Shown one piece after another: positions 27,473 through 36,310 of a stretch of 64,000 nucleotides of DNA. The notes below the pieces were generated by a model. The model made no database searches. It was not told the DNA's origin and worked only from the letters and a program-made list of their open reading frames with translations. The stretch is from CAZUXY01 sp964624235. Lineage in GTDB: Bacteria; Spirochaetota; UBA4802; UBA5368. The position numbers and the translations under genes are program-made. The stretch covers positions 8,821-72,820 of the forward strand of contig CAZUXY010000018.1 of assembly GCA_964624235.1 (NCBI GenBank), in the 5' to 3' direction. The first letter of the stretch is position 1, and the number at the start of each line of letters is the position of its first letter.

Positions 27473-28623
27473 CACGCCGTGTCCTCCAGACCGTAAAATT
27501 TGCGTACCGCGGCATTGACGATGTTCCCGCCGTGGGTTATTACGCAGCCTTTCAGTATTTCATCGGCGGGGTCCATGCGAAACGCTTTACTCTCCGCGTC
27601 CCGGAAGTGCAGTACGAAATTTGTCATGTTGGTCGAATATACCTGGCTGGCGTGCACCGGCACCCTCCCCGGCAGGTTGCCGTATCCCAGGATGAGAACC
27701 CCCCTGTCGGTAAGTACCTCTTCGTCCAGCCTGGATCCCTCCACGTTTCCGCCGCTTTCAACCGCCATGTCCACCACCACGCTGCCGGGACGCATCCCTT
27801 CAAGCATGTCCGCGGTCACGATGCGCGGCGCCCTTTGCCCGAAGACCTGGGCCGTGGTGATGATGACATCCGATGCCGCGATCACCTTCGCCATACCCTG
27901 CCGTTGCCTTTCGATCTGGTCCCCGGTAAGGGCCTTCGCGTATCCGTCCCGTGTCTGGCCGGTCTCTCCGATGTCTATCTTAACGAAGCGCGCACCCAGG
28001 GATTTTACCTGTTCCTCTACCACGGGACGGGTGTCGAAGGCCTCCACCCTGGCGCCGAGACGGTTCGCCGTTGCTATGGCCTGCAGGCCCGCGACCCCGG
28101 CGCCTATCACAAAGACCCGGGCGGGCTGTATGGTCCCCGCCGCGGTGGTGAGCATGGGAAATATCTTGTCCAGGCGGGAGGCGGCGAGCAGCACGGCTAC
28201 ATACCCTCCCAGGTTCGCCTGGGAGGAGAGCGCGTCCATCTTCTGGGCGATTGTGGTGCGGGGCATCATTTCCATGCTGACGGCGGTTACCCCCCGGGCC
28301 GCCAGGGCCTCCACCAGCCCCCGCTCGTTGAAGGGGTCCAGATAGCCCGCGTGAACGGCGCCCTCCCGGAGGAGCCGTACCTCCGCCAGCGGAGGCCTGC
28401 GGAGCCTCAATACCAGGTCCGCGCCTGAGAGCAGCCCCTCACGGTTTGAAATGACTTCGGCGCCGGCTTTTTCGTACTCAGCGTCAGGTATGCCCAGGGA
28501 CTTTCCCAGTCCCGATTCAACCTGGAGTATTGCTCCGGCCGCGCTGATTTTTCCCGCCGAGGACGGGACCAGTGGGGTCCGCGTCTCGCCGGGATGTGTT
28601 TCCCGGGGAACCGCTATAATCAT
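27472..28623 (-). CDS. pntAA: NAD(P) transhydrogenase alpha subunit, NAD(H)-binding part
   Basis: 383 residues with the AlaDh/PNT fold. IIAVPRETHPGETRTPLVPSS is the conserved N-terminus, QANLGGYVAVLLAA the middle, and VIGAGVAGLQAIATANRLGARVEAFDTRP the NAD-binding Rossmann motif. It supplies the NADH site of the proton-pumping transhydrogenase. It leads the pntAA-pntAB-pntB set. The ribosome site is weak (GGATGG region), but the N-terminus matches the family exactly. Confidence 0.95.
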   Translation of the reverse strand: MIIAVPRETHPGETRTPLVPSSAGKISAAGAILQVESGLGKSLGIPDAEYEKAGAEVISNREGLLSGADLVLRLRRPPLAEVRLLREGAVHAGYLDPFNERGLVEALAARGVTAVSMEMMPRTTIAQKMDALSSQANLGGYVAVLLAASRLDKIFPMLTTAAGTIQPARVFVIGAGVAGLQAIATANRLGARVEAFDTRPVVEEQVKSLGARFVKIDIGETGQTRDGYAKALTGDQIERQRQGMAKVIAASDVIITTAQVFGQRAPRIVTADMLEGMRPGSVVVDMAVESGGNVEGSRLDEEVLTDRGVLILGYGNLPGRVPVHASQVYSTNMTNFVLHFRDAESKAFRMDPADEILKGCVITHGGNIVNAAVRKFYGLEDTA

Positions 28624-28752
28624 GCCGCACCATCCGAACCTGATATTTCAATGTACTATAAAAAACGAAACAATCAAGGATTTTTGAGGTGCGGTAACGG
28701 GAGGACAAAATGCCTGTATTGAACGGGAGACCCTGAATACAACCGGTCCTGC

Positions 28753-30114
28753 CTAACGAATGAGCCGGTATACTCCGAAATAGACGATGATGAGGAACAG
28801 TATCACCGGAGAAATGAACTTGATGGTGACCGCCCATACTTCCTGGAACCACCGCGCGCGGGTGTCGGTGTCCAGTTCATGCATGGTTTTTCTGAGACCG
28901 TATTTCCAGCCCAGACAGACGGCGATGAGAAATCCTCCAACAGGCAGCATGTAGATGGAAGTGAGTTTATCCATGAAATCGAAGAAGGTATTTCCCATGA
29001 AAACCTTTGTCCCGCTCATCACGTTGAATGAAAGCGCTGAAGGAACGCCGAGAACAAAGATCATAAAACCGCAAAAGATCACCGCGTTACGCCGCAACCA
29101 CCCGCGTTCGTCGGTCATGTAGGCCACGGTGACCTCGAGCAGGGATACGGCGGATGTCATGGCGGCTATGAAGAGCAGAATGAAAAAGAGGGTGGCGAAT
29201 ACGCTGCCGAAAGCCATTTTGGAAAATACCACCGGCAGGATGTTGAAGGTAAGCCCCGGGCCCTTGTCGGGCATCATGCCGACGGCGAACACCGCCGGAA
29301 ATACCGCCAGGCCCGAAAGGAAAGCCGCCATGGTGTCAAGCAGTCCGATCTGGAGGGACGACTTCAGCACCCGTTCGTTCCGTGAGAGGTAGCTCCCGTA
29401 GGTGATCATGGCCCCCATGCCGAGACTAAGGCTGAAGAAGCATTGACCCAGCGCCTCGATCACGACCTTGACGTTGATCTTGGAAAAATCGGGCTTAAGG
29501 TAAAAAACGAGGCCCTGGTAAGAGCCTTCCATGGTGTTGGCTTTTATAATGAGCACCACAAGGATGACAAAAAGGATCGGCAGCAGTATCTTGTTCCAGC
29601 GCTCGATCCCCTTGATCACGCCGCCGATGACGATGGACACCGTGAGGGCCATGAACAGCAGATGACACCCCACCATTGCCGGGGGACTCTGTATGAATTC
29701 ATTAAAAGCCGACTCCGCCGCGGCGACGTCGGTAATGGCGGAAACGGCCCCCGATAGTCCTTTTGCGATGTATCCCAGGGTCCAGCCGCCGACGACGCTG
29801 TAATAGGAGAGTATGAAAAAACCTGTCAGCACTCCCAGGTATCCCACGCCGGTCCATTTTCCGCCGCCGATAATGCGTAAGGCGCCCACCGGGTTTTTCC
29901 CGGTATGTCGGCCGATGGTAATCTCGGCGATCATTATGGGCAAACCCAGAACGATGATGCAGATCAGGTAAAGGATCACGAAGGCGCCCCCGCCGTTTTC
30001 CCCCGCCAGGTAGGGAAACTTCCAGATATTACCCAGACCGATGGCGGAACCCGCGGCCGCCAGGATGAATCCCAGCCGTGAGCTCCAGTTTTCGCGTCTA
30101 ACCTGTTCCGTCAT
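28753..30114 (-). CDS. Neurotransmitter:sodium symporter family transporter
   Basis: 453 residues with about eleven to twelve helices. SRLGFILAAAGSAIGLGNIWKFPYLAGENGGGAF is the unwound helix-1 region that holds sodium and substrate in LeuT-type carriers (only part is quoted as a motif: GSAIGLGNIWKFPY). The family usually imports amino acids with Na+. That would suit a cell with a sodium-pumping NQR further along the window. It is transcribed alone, 129 bases beyond the pntAA start and in the same direction. The substrate is not predictable from sequence. Confidence 0.9.
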   Translation of the reverse strand: MTEQVRRENWSSRLGFILAAAGSAIGLGNIWKFPYLAGENGGGAFVILYLICIIVLGLPIMIAEITIGRHTGKNPVGALRIIGGGKWTGVGYLGVLTGFFILSYYSVVGGWTLGYIAKGLSGAVSAITDVAAAESAFNEFIQSPPAMVGCHLLFMALTVSIVIGGVIKGIERWNKILLPILFVILVVLIIKANTMEGSYQGLVFYLKPDFSKINVKVVIEALGQCFFSLSLGMGAMITYGSYLSRNERVLKSSLQIGLLDTMAAFLSGLAVFPAVFAVGMMPDKGPGLTFNILPVVFSKMAFGSVFATLFFILLFIAAMTSAVSLLEVTVAYMTDERGWLRRNAVIFCGFMIFVLGVPSALSFNVMSGTKVFMGNTFFDFMDKLTSIYMLPVGGFLIAVCLGWKYGLRKTMHELDTDTRARWFQEVWAVTIKFISPVILFLIIVYFGVYRLIR

Positions 30115-30581
30115 GAACGCAGCCTTTAAAAGGGATGGGTAGGGTGTATCAAAGACCCTCTATAATGCAATAATTATTTGTTATGAAACATAAACCGGTG
30201 CCGATACCCCGGGAAGCGGCGGTGAAGAAAGATAAAACGGCCCTTCTATAAAATAACTTGACGTAAGCACCGTGCCTTGAAAAGATACGCATTGAATGAA
30301 CGGTGTTTAAATCAATTCACCTCCCCTCCAAAGGTAAGGAGCACACCGGCATTGCGGCGTCTCTACCGCCGCCTGTTCAGTTTCCGAGGTATACGTTCCG
30401 TGGTCACAGCGATGGTGATGTGCTTCTTAAACCGGTACGTTTGCGGTATACCGGTTTTTCTCCGAAAAAACCACCCATCCGTTAAGGACATAGAAATTAT
30501 CGGAGCGGCCGGTGAAAAAAATTGTCGTTTACCGCTTCGCAGCGCTATGCTGATATACAGACTCTCTTTAAGGACCCTTCC
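30115..30581. other. Divergent intergenic region, 467 bases
   Basis: It separates the sodium symporter (minus) from the DedA gene (plus) and presumably holds both promoters. TTGACG at 30258-30263 followed by AT-rich sequence is a possible plus-strand promoter element. A 102-codon frame over 30277-30585 begins with TTG, lacks a ribosome site and resembles nothing. No gene is supported. Confidence 0.4.
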
Positions 30582-31256
30582 ATGATAGAACTTCAGACCC
30601 TCGTCGATTTTTTGCAAATGTACGGTTATTTCGCCGTTTTCGGGATGTTGCTGCTCTGCGGATTCGGACTTCCGGTACCAGAGGATATTTCGCTGGTTGC
30701 CGGAGGGGTCATCTCGGGTCTGGGATACGCCAACGTGCATCTGATGTTCGGCATTTCCATGGCCGGGGTGCTTATCGGCGATTCTGTAATGTTCAGCCTG
30801 GGCAGGTTTTTCGGACAGAAGGTGCTTACAAGCAGATGGGGCAACAAGATCATCGCCCATAACCATTATCCCGCGATTCACCGCTGGTTTACCAGATACG
30901 GGAAGGGTGTGGTCTTCGCTGCCCGGTTCATGCCCGGACTCAGGAGCCCTATCTTTTTCACGGCCGGTGTAACCCGCTTTGTTTCGTATACGAATTTTAT
31001 ACTTATCGACGGCCTGGCGGCCCTGATAAGTGTGCCGGTCTGGGTGTACCTGGGATATTTCGGCGCCTACAACCGGGAGTGGCTGATGAAATGGATTACC
31101 CGCAGCCAGTGGGGGATCATCGGTGCGGTCGTTCTGGTAATCATCGTGCTGGTGGCCATAACCATGATCAAACATCGGATATTCCGCTTTAACGGCAACG
31201 GTAATAACGACAGGGTGGCCGTTAAACAGGTCACCGATCCCGGCACTGAAGGGTAA
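30582..31256 (+). CDS. DedA/VTT-family membrane protein
   Basis: 224 residues with four to five membrane segments. CGFGLPVPEDISLVAGGVISG and FAARFMPGLRSPIFFTAGV match the conserved DedA loops (the R-x-x-PxxRxxxxxxAG pattern). DedA proteins help membrane lipid homeostasis, several acting as flippases or scramblases for lipid carriers. ATG 30582 is chosen because AAGGA lies just upstream; a longer in-frame start at 30522 has none. It lies 270 bases before the deacetylase gene on the same strand. Confidence 0.85.
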   Translation: MIELQTLVDFLQMYGYFAVFGMLLLCGFGLPVPEDISLVAGGVISGLGYANVHLMFGISMAGVLIGDSVMFSLGRFFGQKVLTSRWGNKIIAHNHYPAIHRWFTRYGKGVVFAARFMPGLRSPIFFTAGVTRFVSYTNFILIDGLAALISVPVWVYLGYFGAYNREWLMKWITRSQWGIIGAVVLVIIVLVAITMIKHRIFRFNGNGNNDRVAVKQVTDPGTEG

Positions 31257-31526
31257 GTCCCTGCCGAGCGCGTTCCCACCCTGATCCACACGGCAAACCT
31301 GATACCGGTCACCCGCACAGGGGACCGGTTTTGCAGCAACTTTCCTGAAGCCCGTAAGATTACTCACCTCAAAGATACACAATACGGCAAGCCCGTACCA
31401 GGGGGGCCGGTTATGGTGCAAATGGAATTTACTTGATAAAAAAAGTTTGCGTTGGCACGAATGTGGTGCATATTTGTTCAACTAGTGACGGGTTTTGAAG
31501 GAACATAAACAGTAACTGCGCAATCT

Positions 31527-32618
31527 ATGGGGCCGACGGGATCGATAAAATTGAAAAGGTGGAAAGGAACGATTGCTTTTGTCGCGGCAGCTGTACTGGT
31601 CGGCGCGACGGTCACGGCGCTGTGGGCGGCGGTATCCTCTATTGATGACTACCAGCCTTATTACGCGCTCTGTCCCCAGTCTGACGGCGGCATAAAGGTG
31701 GCGATCAGAAAGTTCAGGCTTAACGGTGAGACACGGTTGCTGACGGTCAATCCCTATAACCTGCACACCGGTGTGGTAAAGCCCGGTGTGTTCCAGTGCA
31801 GGGAGGTGCCGCTGGCTTTTATACGACAGCACCTGTCCGGTACCACGTATGCCGCGGCGATCATGGATACGGAAAAAAACTCCAGGGCGCTGCAGAACGC
31901 GGGCTTTCGGCGGTTCACGACCGACCAGCGGGGGATAAACCTTACCGTCGACCTCTGTCCCTCTAAAGCACCCCTCGACCGTTTCCTGTTCAGTGCGATA
32001 ATAAAAGAGTTCAGTCAGACCGTGAAACCGGTGCCGGTAGCACTTGCGTTGTCCGGTCTCTGGATGGAAAACCACGCGGCGGACCTGGAATGGCTCAGGT
32101 CGCTGGAGCGTGAAGGTAAAATTTCCATCCTCTGGATCAATCATTCGTACAATCACCGTGTGAAACGCAAAACGCCGCTGCGTAAGAACTTTCTCCTTTC
32201 CGTGGACACGGTGATCGATGAAGAGATTCTAAAGACCGAGAAGAAGATGCTGGAGTCGGGAATCATCCCGTCGGTATTTTTTCGCTTTCCGGGACTGGTA
32301 TCTGATCCGTGTCTTTTTTATCAGGTAACCGCCTTCGGTCTTATCCCGGTGGGCAGCGATGCGTGGCTGGGGAAAAAACAATGGCCCCGCGAGGGAAGTA
32401 TCGTACTCGTCCACGCCAACGGTCATGAACCTGTAGGCTTGAAACGGTTCATGCACCTGCTGAACATAAACCGGAGAAAAATTCGTGACGGCCGCTGGTC
32501 TCTCTACGATCTGAGGGAGAGCATGGTTGATTTCGAGAAGAGGAAAAATCCCGGTATGCGGCGAGGGCCGAGCCGAACCACGGCTTTCGACATGGATGCC
32601 CTGAACGATAAAGGATAA
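31527..32618 (+). CDS. NodB-like polysaccharide deacetylase family protein
   Basis: 363 residues with an N-terminal membrane or signal segment (GTIAFVAAAVLVGATVTALWAAV). The deacetylase fold is indicated by LTVDLCPSK (the first-strand Asp), WINHSYNHRV (the H-S-x-x-H metal site) and FFRFPGLVSD (the RxPG/RFPxG motif). Family enzymes remove acetyl or formyl groups from cell-wall or extracellular sugars using a metal. A Cys follows the catalytic Asp where other members often have Asp, so activity should not be assumed. The start is uncertain because the ribosome site is weak. The next gene, 39 bases on, encodes another exported protein. Confidence 0.7.
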   Translation: MGPTGSIKLKRWKGTIAFVAAAVLVGATVTALWAAVSSIDDYQPYYALCPQSDGGIKVAIRKFRLNGETRLLTVNPYNLHTGVVKPGVFQCREVPLAFIRQHLSGTTYAAAIMDTEKNSRALQNAGFRRFTTDQRGINLTVDLCPSKAPLDRFLFSAIIKEFSQTVKPVPVALALSGLWMENHAADLEWLRSLEREGKISILWINHSYNHRVKRKTPLRKNFLLSVDTVIDEEILKTEKKMLESGIIPSVFFRFPGLVSDPCLFYQVTAFGLIPVGSDAWLGKKQWPREGSIVLVHANGHEPVGLKRFMHLLNINRRKIRDGRWSLYDLRESMVDFEKRKNPGMRRGPSRTTAFDMDALNDKG

Positions 32619-32657
32619 GACTTTTACCGAACCGATTCTATCGCAGGAGGGGAAATC

Positions 32658-33383
32658 ATGATACACAATCCTGCCGCACGGTTTCTTTTCTTACTCGCCG
32701 CAATTATTCCGATCGGGGTACCGGTAATGGTCAATACGGGTTATGCCCAGGCCCGTAAAACGATCGTACAGTATTACCGGGAGATGCCCGTATCCCTGGC
32801 GGGTGGATTCAAATACCGGCTTGAAAACAGGAAGGGCGAATGGATCAGCCAGTCATCCGCGGAGTATGAAATCAAACCGCTGGTGGATATTAAAAACGGG
32901 TACCTCTCCATTGTGGATCACGGCACAGGGGGCGGCACCATCACCCACGAGGTGGTGCTGTTTCTCACGAATGACGGCAGAACGGTGATCGGAATGAACC
33001 TGATAGAAATGGACGGGGTAAGTATCAGCTCCAACCTGAAATTCTACCGTGTTACCGGCACTCACTGGAAAGAAGTTACCTCCGAAGTGCTGCCGCCCCT
33101 GAATATCCGAAACTTCATCGACAGCGGCTACAGCACCGGTGACCTTGACCTGCTGAAAGACCGCCTCGGGCTTATCTCCATCTTTTACGCGCTGCCCCGG
33201 TACGGGACCACGGCCTGGGCGGAACCGGTAATGCACAGGTTCCGCAATGTAATCAATAACACGGCCGGTCTGGACGGAACCATTAGGGCGGCGGGAGAAC
33301 GTCTGCTGAAAGCCGCCAACGACAGGAAGATACCCCTCACCTGGGACATGAAAAAAGGAGTACTGCTGCCGCCGGGTAAATGA
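32658..33383 (+). CDS. Exported protein of unknown function
   Basis: 241 residues with a clear signal peptide (FLFLLAAIIPIGVPVMVNTGYAQA). The mature part is mixed alpha/beta with no Cys, no metal motif and no recognised domain. Notable segments are FLTNDGRTVIGMNLIEMDG and FYRVTGTHWKEVTSEVLPPL. A strong GGAGGGG ribosome site precedes the ATG. It closely follows the deacetylase gene and may be cotranscribed with it, which would place it in the same envelope process. Confidence 0.65.
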   Translation: MIHNPAARFLFLLAAIIPIGVPVMVNTGYAQARKTIVQYYREMPVSLAGGFKYRLENRKGEWISQSSAEYEIKPLVDIKNGYLSIVDHGTGGGTITHEVVLFLTNDGRTVIGMNLIEMDGVSISSNLKFYRVTGTHWKEVTSEVLPPLNIRNFIDSGYSTGDLDLLKDRLGLISIFYALPRYGTTAWAEPVMHRFRNVINNTAGLDGTIRAAGERLLKAANDRKIPLTWDMKKGVLLPPGK

Positions 33384-33636
33384 CCGCGACTCCGATATGT
33401 GTACCGGCCTGCTTCATGCGCCCGGCAGTACGGGGCAGAGATGGTTTCCGCGACGCGTGAATCACGAACACCCGCTGCGGTAAATCGCTCCCCGGTAGGG
33501 GCCGGGAGTATGATTTTCAAAAATGTGTTGCTATTTTCAACCCCCTTCCTTTTCTCATCATCTTATCGTTGAACCGTGAAATAATTACAATGATTCATTA
33601 GGGCTGAACCGTGGATTTGAGCGCAGAGGATTGAAC

Positions 33637-34221
33637 ATGACCGATAAACCTATCAACCCGGTTTCACCGGAAACCTATATAGCCACAGGATGTCGAACCT
33701 GCACCGAAAACAGCGAAAACTGCTGTGTCGGCAGCTATGTACCCCTGACCATCAGGGATATCATGGCGATTGAAGAACTGGGCTATGATCTGGAATATGT
33801 ACTGCAGGTCAGTGAATATTTTCCCGAGTACATGCGTGGGGATGAAGAGTGGTGGCGCGACAGCACCATCGCCATAGACGGGCGGCTGTACCGGATGACC
33901 ACCCGCAAGGATGTACGGGGGAAATGCGTCTTTTTAAAGGAGGGGGAGGGGTGTCTGCTGGGTACACGCCGTCCCGCCGTGTGCAAAATATACCCTTTCT
34001 GGGTGGACAATCGGAACGTGATCGTTTTCGAGTCCGGTGAGGAAGATTGCTGCCCGATAGCTGCCGGGGCCCACACGGTGGAAGAGGGGATACGTATGAT
34101 CGATGAGAGCCCGGGCAGCATTAGGGAATACTATTACACTATCAAACAGGACTGCCTGGAACAAGTCGAACGCCACCGTGAGCTGGTAGAACGGTTTCTC
34201 AGCCGGCAGGCTGTGCTGTAA
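33637..34221 (+). CDS. YkgJ-type Cys-rich (zinc/iron-chelating) protein
   Basis: 194 residues. The cysteine arrangement is CRTCTENSENCC near the N-terminus, then GKCVFLKEGEGCLLGTRRPAVCKIYPF and EEDCC, which matches the UPF0153/YkgJ pattern of a Cys-rich metal-binding domain (the C-x-F-L-x-x-x-G-x-C ... RPxxCxxYPF signature). Members are small cytoplasmic proteins of uncertain role. ATG 33637 follows AGAGGA. It lies between an exported-protein gene and, convergently, the binding-protein gene. Confidence 0.8.
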   Translation: MTDKPINPVSPETYIATGCRTCTENSENCCVGSYVPLTIRDIMAIEELGYDLEYVLQVSEYFPEYMRGDEEWWRDSTIAIDGRLYRMTTRKDVRGKCVFLKEGEGCLLGTRRPAVCKIYPFWVDNRNVIVFESGEEDCCPIAAGAHTVEEGIRMIDESPGSIREYYYTIKQDCLEQVERHRELVERFLSRQAVL

Positions 34222-34270
34222 TGCACTCACGATACTCCTGGATAACCCGCCGCGTATAATAAAAAAGAAA

Positions 34271-34293
34271 AGGACAGGGGGTTGCCCTGTCCT
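34271..34293 (-). terminator. Rho-independent terminator of the binding-protein gene
   Basis: A perfect 9-bp stem AGGACAGGG/CCCTGTCCT with a five-base loop. Read on the minus strand it is followed by TTTTCTTTTTT. It lies about 40 bases after the stop of the gene at 34332 and also separates it from the convergent Cys-rich gene. Confidence 0.8.
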
Positions 34294-34331
34294 CCGGAAG
34301 AAGTTCTCACGGGCACTGGGGCCCGTAGAAG

Positions 34332-35216
34332 TTATTCTTTAATATATTTTTTCGCGTACGCCGCGTCATTGTAAAGCGCTTCGCCGTGTTTGTCCTTACC
34401 GTAACCGCCGAAGATCTTCTGCCCCTGTTCGGAAGCCAGGAACGCGATGAACTTATCAGCCAGGTCCTGGCCCGGGGTCGCGCCTTTGGGCTGCCCCAGT
34501 GCATGGTAGGTGTTGACGATAAAGGGATCACCCTTATAGAGCACCTTCAGGTTTTTCATTTCCTTCTTTGCGGCCACCCAGGTGCTGCTGTCGGTCATAA
34601 AGTAACCTTTTTCGGCGTCAGCCTTTTTGAGTGTGGCCATCATGAATTCCTTGGTCACTATATACCACGCACCCGCGGGGGTGATATTCGCTTTTTTCCA
34701 AATGGCCATTTCCTTTTTATGAGTGCCCGAATTGTCGCCGCGGGAGTAGAATCTGGCCTTGGCTTTGGCGATCTTACCGTATGCCTCGGCGGCGTTTTTA
34801 GATCCCGCTATCTTCGCCGGATCATTGGCGGGACCCACGATATAGAATTCATTGGAACCGATAAGGGTTCGTTTAACGGCCCATCCTTCATCGACGGCCT
34901 GTTTTTCAGCCTTTGGCGCATGGACCATTATCATGTCGACCTTTTTTTCTTTAAGGAGCTTCAGGGATTCGCCGGAACCCGCTTTGACCCAGCACAGAGT
35001 GCACGGGCTGGCGGCGTTGAACGCCTCGGCGAGTACTTTCACCAGGCCCAGTTCGCCCGGGCTCCCCGTTGCCAGCACCAGTTTCTCTTTGGCGGTCCCG
35101 TAGCTTTCTTTGCACTGCACCGGAGCGGTTTTCGGGGCACAGCCGACTGTAAGTATGAAGAGTAAAAGTGGTATAAAAACCGGAATTCTTTTCACAGACA
35201 TCATGACGCGATTCAT
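34332..35216 (-). CDS. tupA: Tungstate/molybdate-type ABC substrate-binding lipoprotein
   Basis: 294 residues with a lipobox signal ending TVGC. The mature part follows the TupA family: TGSPGELGLVKVLAEAFN, DMIMVHAPKAEKQAVDEGW, SNEFYIVGPANDPAKI, FYSRGDNSGTHKKEMAIWKKA and YFMTDSSTW. Family members capture tungstate or related oxyanions and hand them to a TupB permease. No permease or ATPase gene lies on either side, so the protein is an orphan here. Four Cys in the N-terminal part (including VQCKES and SPCTLCW) are unusual. The ATG follows CTGGAGGAAC. A promoter and AT-rich repeats lie upstream. Confidence 0.8.
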   Translation of the reverse strand: MNRVMMSVKRIPVFIPLLLFILTVGCAPKTAPVQCKESYGTAKEKLVLATGSPGELGLVKVLAEAFNAASPCTLCWVKAGSGESLKLLKEKKVDMIMVHAPKAEKQAVDEGWAVKRTLIGSNEFYIVGPANDPAKIAGSKNAAEAYGKIAKAKARFYSRGDNSGTHKKEMAIWKKANITPAGAWYIVTKEFMMATLKKADAEKGYFMTDSSTWVAAKKEMKNLKVLYKGDPFIVNTYHALGQPKGATPGQDLADKFIAFLASEQGQKIFGGYGKDKHGEALYNDAAYAKKYIKE

Positions 35217-35251
35217 GATCTGTTCCTCCAGGTAGTTGAGATTTGTCCCTG

Positions 35252-35280
35252 AGTAAAAAACAGTACGCAGATGCTGTCAA
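35252..35280 (-). promoter_or_regulatory. Promoter of the tungstate-type binding-protein gene
   Basis: On the minus strand TTGACA (35280-35275), a 17-base spacer and TTTACT (35257-35252) form a good sigma70-type promoter, giving a leader of about 30 bases before the ATG at 35216. Confidence 0.6.
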
Positions 35281-35304
35281 ATGAAAAAAACCTACAAAAA
35301 ATTA

Positions 35305-35342
35305 CAATATATCATTAAAGCATCCTGATAATCGATATATTG
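35305..35342. repeat. AT-rich inverted repeats upstream of tupA
   Basis: CAATATAT (35305-35312) and its complement ATATATTG (35335-35342) flank 22 bases; another ATATATTG lies at 35395-35402. They sit upstream of the tupA -35 element, where an oxyanion-responsive regulator could bind. The resemblance to ModE-type AT-rich palindromes is loose. Confidence 0.35.
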
Positions 35343-35468
35343 CGTCGCCCGGGCGCATTGGGGATAAAATACCTTTAATTTTTCATCAGAAGTGATATAT
35401 TGACAGTAGCCGCAGGCTTTTTGAAACACAACGCTCCGTTTATTCATATTACCTGTTCGAGGCCGGTC

Positions 35469-36278
35469 ATGATAGACCTTTCCAGCATTGATTATACACG
35501 GCTCGATTCGCCCGCTATTCTTAAAAAGATCTTTTTCCCCAGAAAGGAAAGCGAGGGGCTCGTCATCAGCGACCATGCAAGGGTGTTCACCATCCCGGTG
35601 GGGGATGAGATCATGGTAGGGGCCCGTTTGTATCCGGCCGATACTTCGGCGCCGACACTCCTTTTTTTTCACGGAAACGGTGAGATCGTCGCCGATTATG
35701 ATTTTCTCGGCATGGCGGTCAGCAGGGAGGGGCTCAATTTTCTACCCGTTGACTACCGTGGTTACGGCATATCCGGCGGGGTTCCGACGGTCACGGGTAT
35801 GCTGAGGGACGCGCATGTCATACTGGATTATGTGCGAAAGTATCTCGCGGCCGGTGAGTATACCGGGCCGCTGGTGGTTATGGGAAGGTCGCTGGGCAGT
35901 GCTTCAGCCATCGAACTGGCGGGAGCGTACCCCGACGCGTTCGGCGGCCTCATTATAGAAAGCGGTATCGCCTATGCGCTTCCCCTGTTCAGGATCCTGG
36001 GTATAAACACATACCGTTCTGCGCTCACGGAACAGCTCGCGTTCAATAATGTGGAAAAAATCGGGAGATTTAACGGGCCCGTCCTGATAATCCACGCAGA
36101 GAGGGATCAGATCGTCCCGCTCACCGATGGCATGGTGCTTTACGAGGCATGCCCTTCCAGGGACAAGATTTTCCTTGAGATACAGGGGGCCAACCACAAC
36201 ACCATCCACCAGCAGTGCCTGGGGGACTACCTTGATACGGTTCAAAAATTCACCTCGATAATGAAGAAGAAGCACTGA
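35469..36278 (+). CDS. Alpha/beta hydrolase
   Basis: 269 residues of the serine hydrolase type. LLFFHGNGEIVADYDFLG holds the oxyanion region, PVDYRGYGISGG is a typical second loop, GRSLGSASAIELA is the nucleophile elbow with Ser, HAERDQIVPL the acid Asp and GANHNTI the His. There is no signal peptide, so it is likely cytoplasmic. It resembles the BEM46/YqkD-like group. ATG 35469 is preferred because GAGG lies upstream and an earlier frame from 35400 has no ribosome site. Substrate unknown. Confidence 0.8.
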   Translation: MIDLSSIDYTRLDSPAILKKIFFPRKESEGLVISDHARVFTIPVGDEIMVGARLYPADTSAPTLLFFHGNGEIVADYDFLGMAVSREGLNFLPVDYRGYGISGGVPTVTGMLRDAHVILDYVRKYLAAGEYTGPLVVMGRSLGSASAIELAGAYPDAFGGLIIESGIAYALPLFRILGINTYRSALTEQLAFNNVEKIGRFNGPVLIIHAERDQIVPLTDGMVLYEACPSRDKIFLEIQGANHNTIHQQCLGDYLDTVQKFTSIMKKKH

Positions 36279-36310
36279 ACAGCCGCCGCGCCGACACCGC
36301 GGGGCGCATA

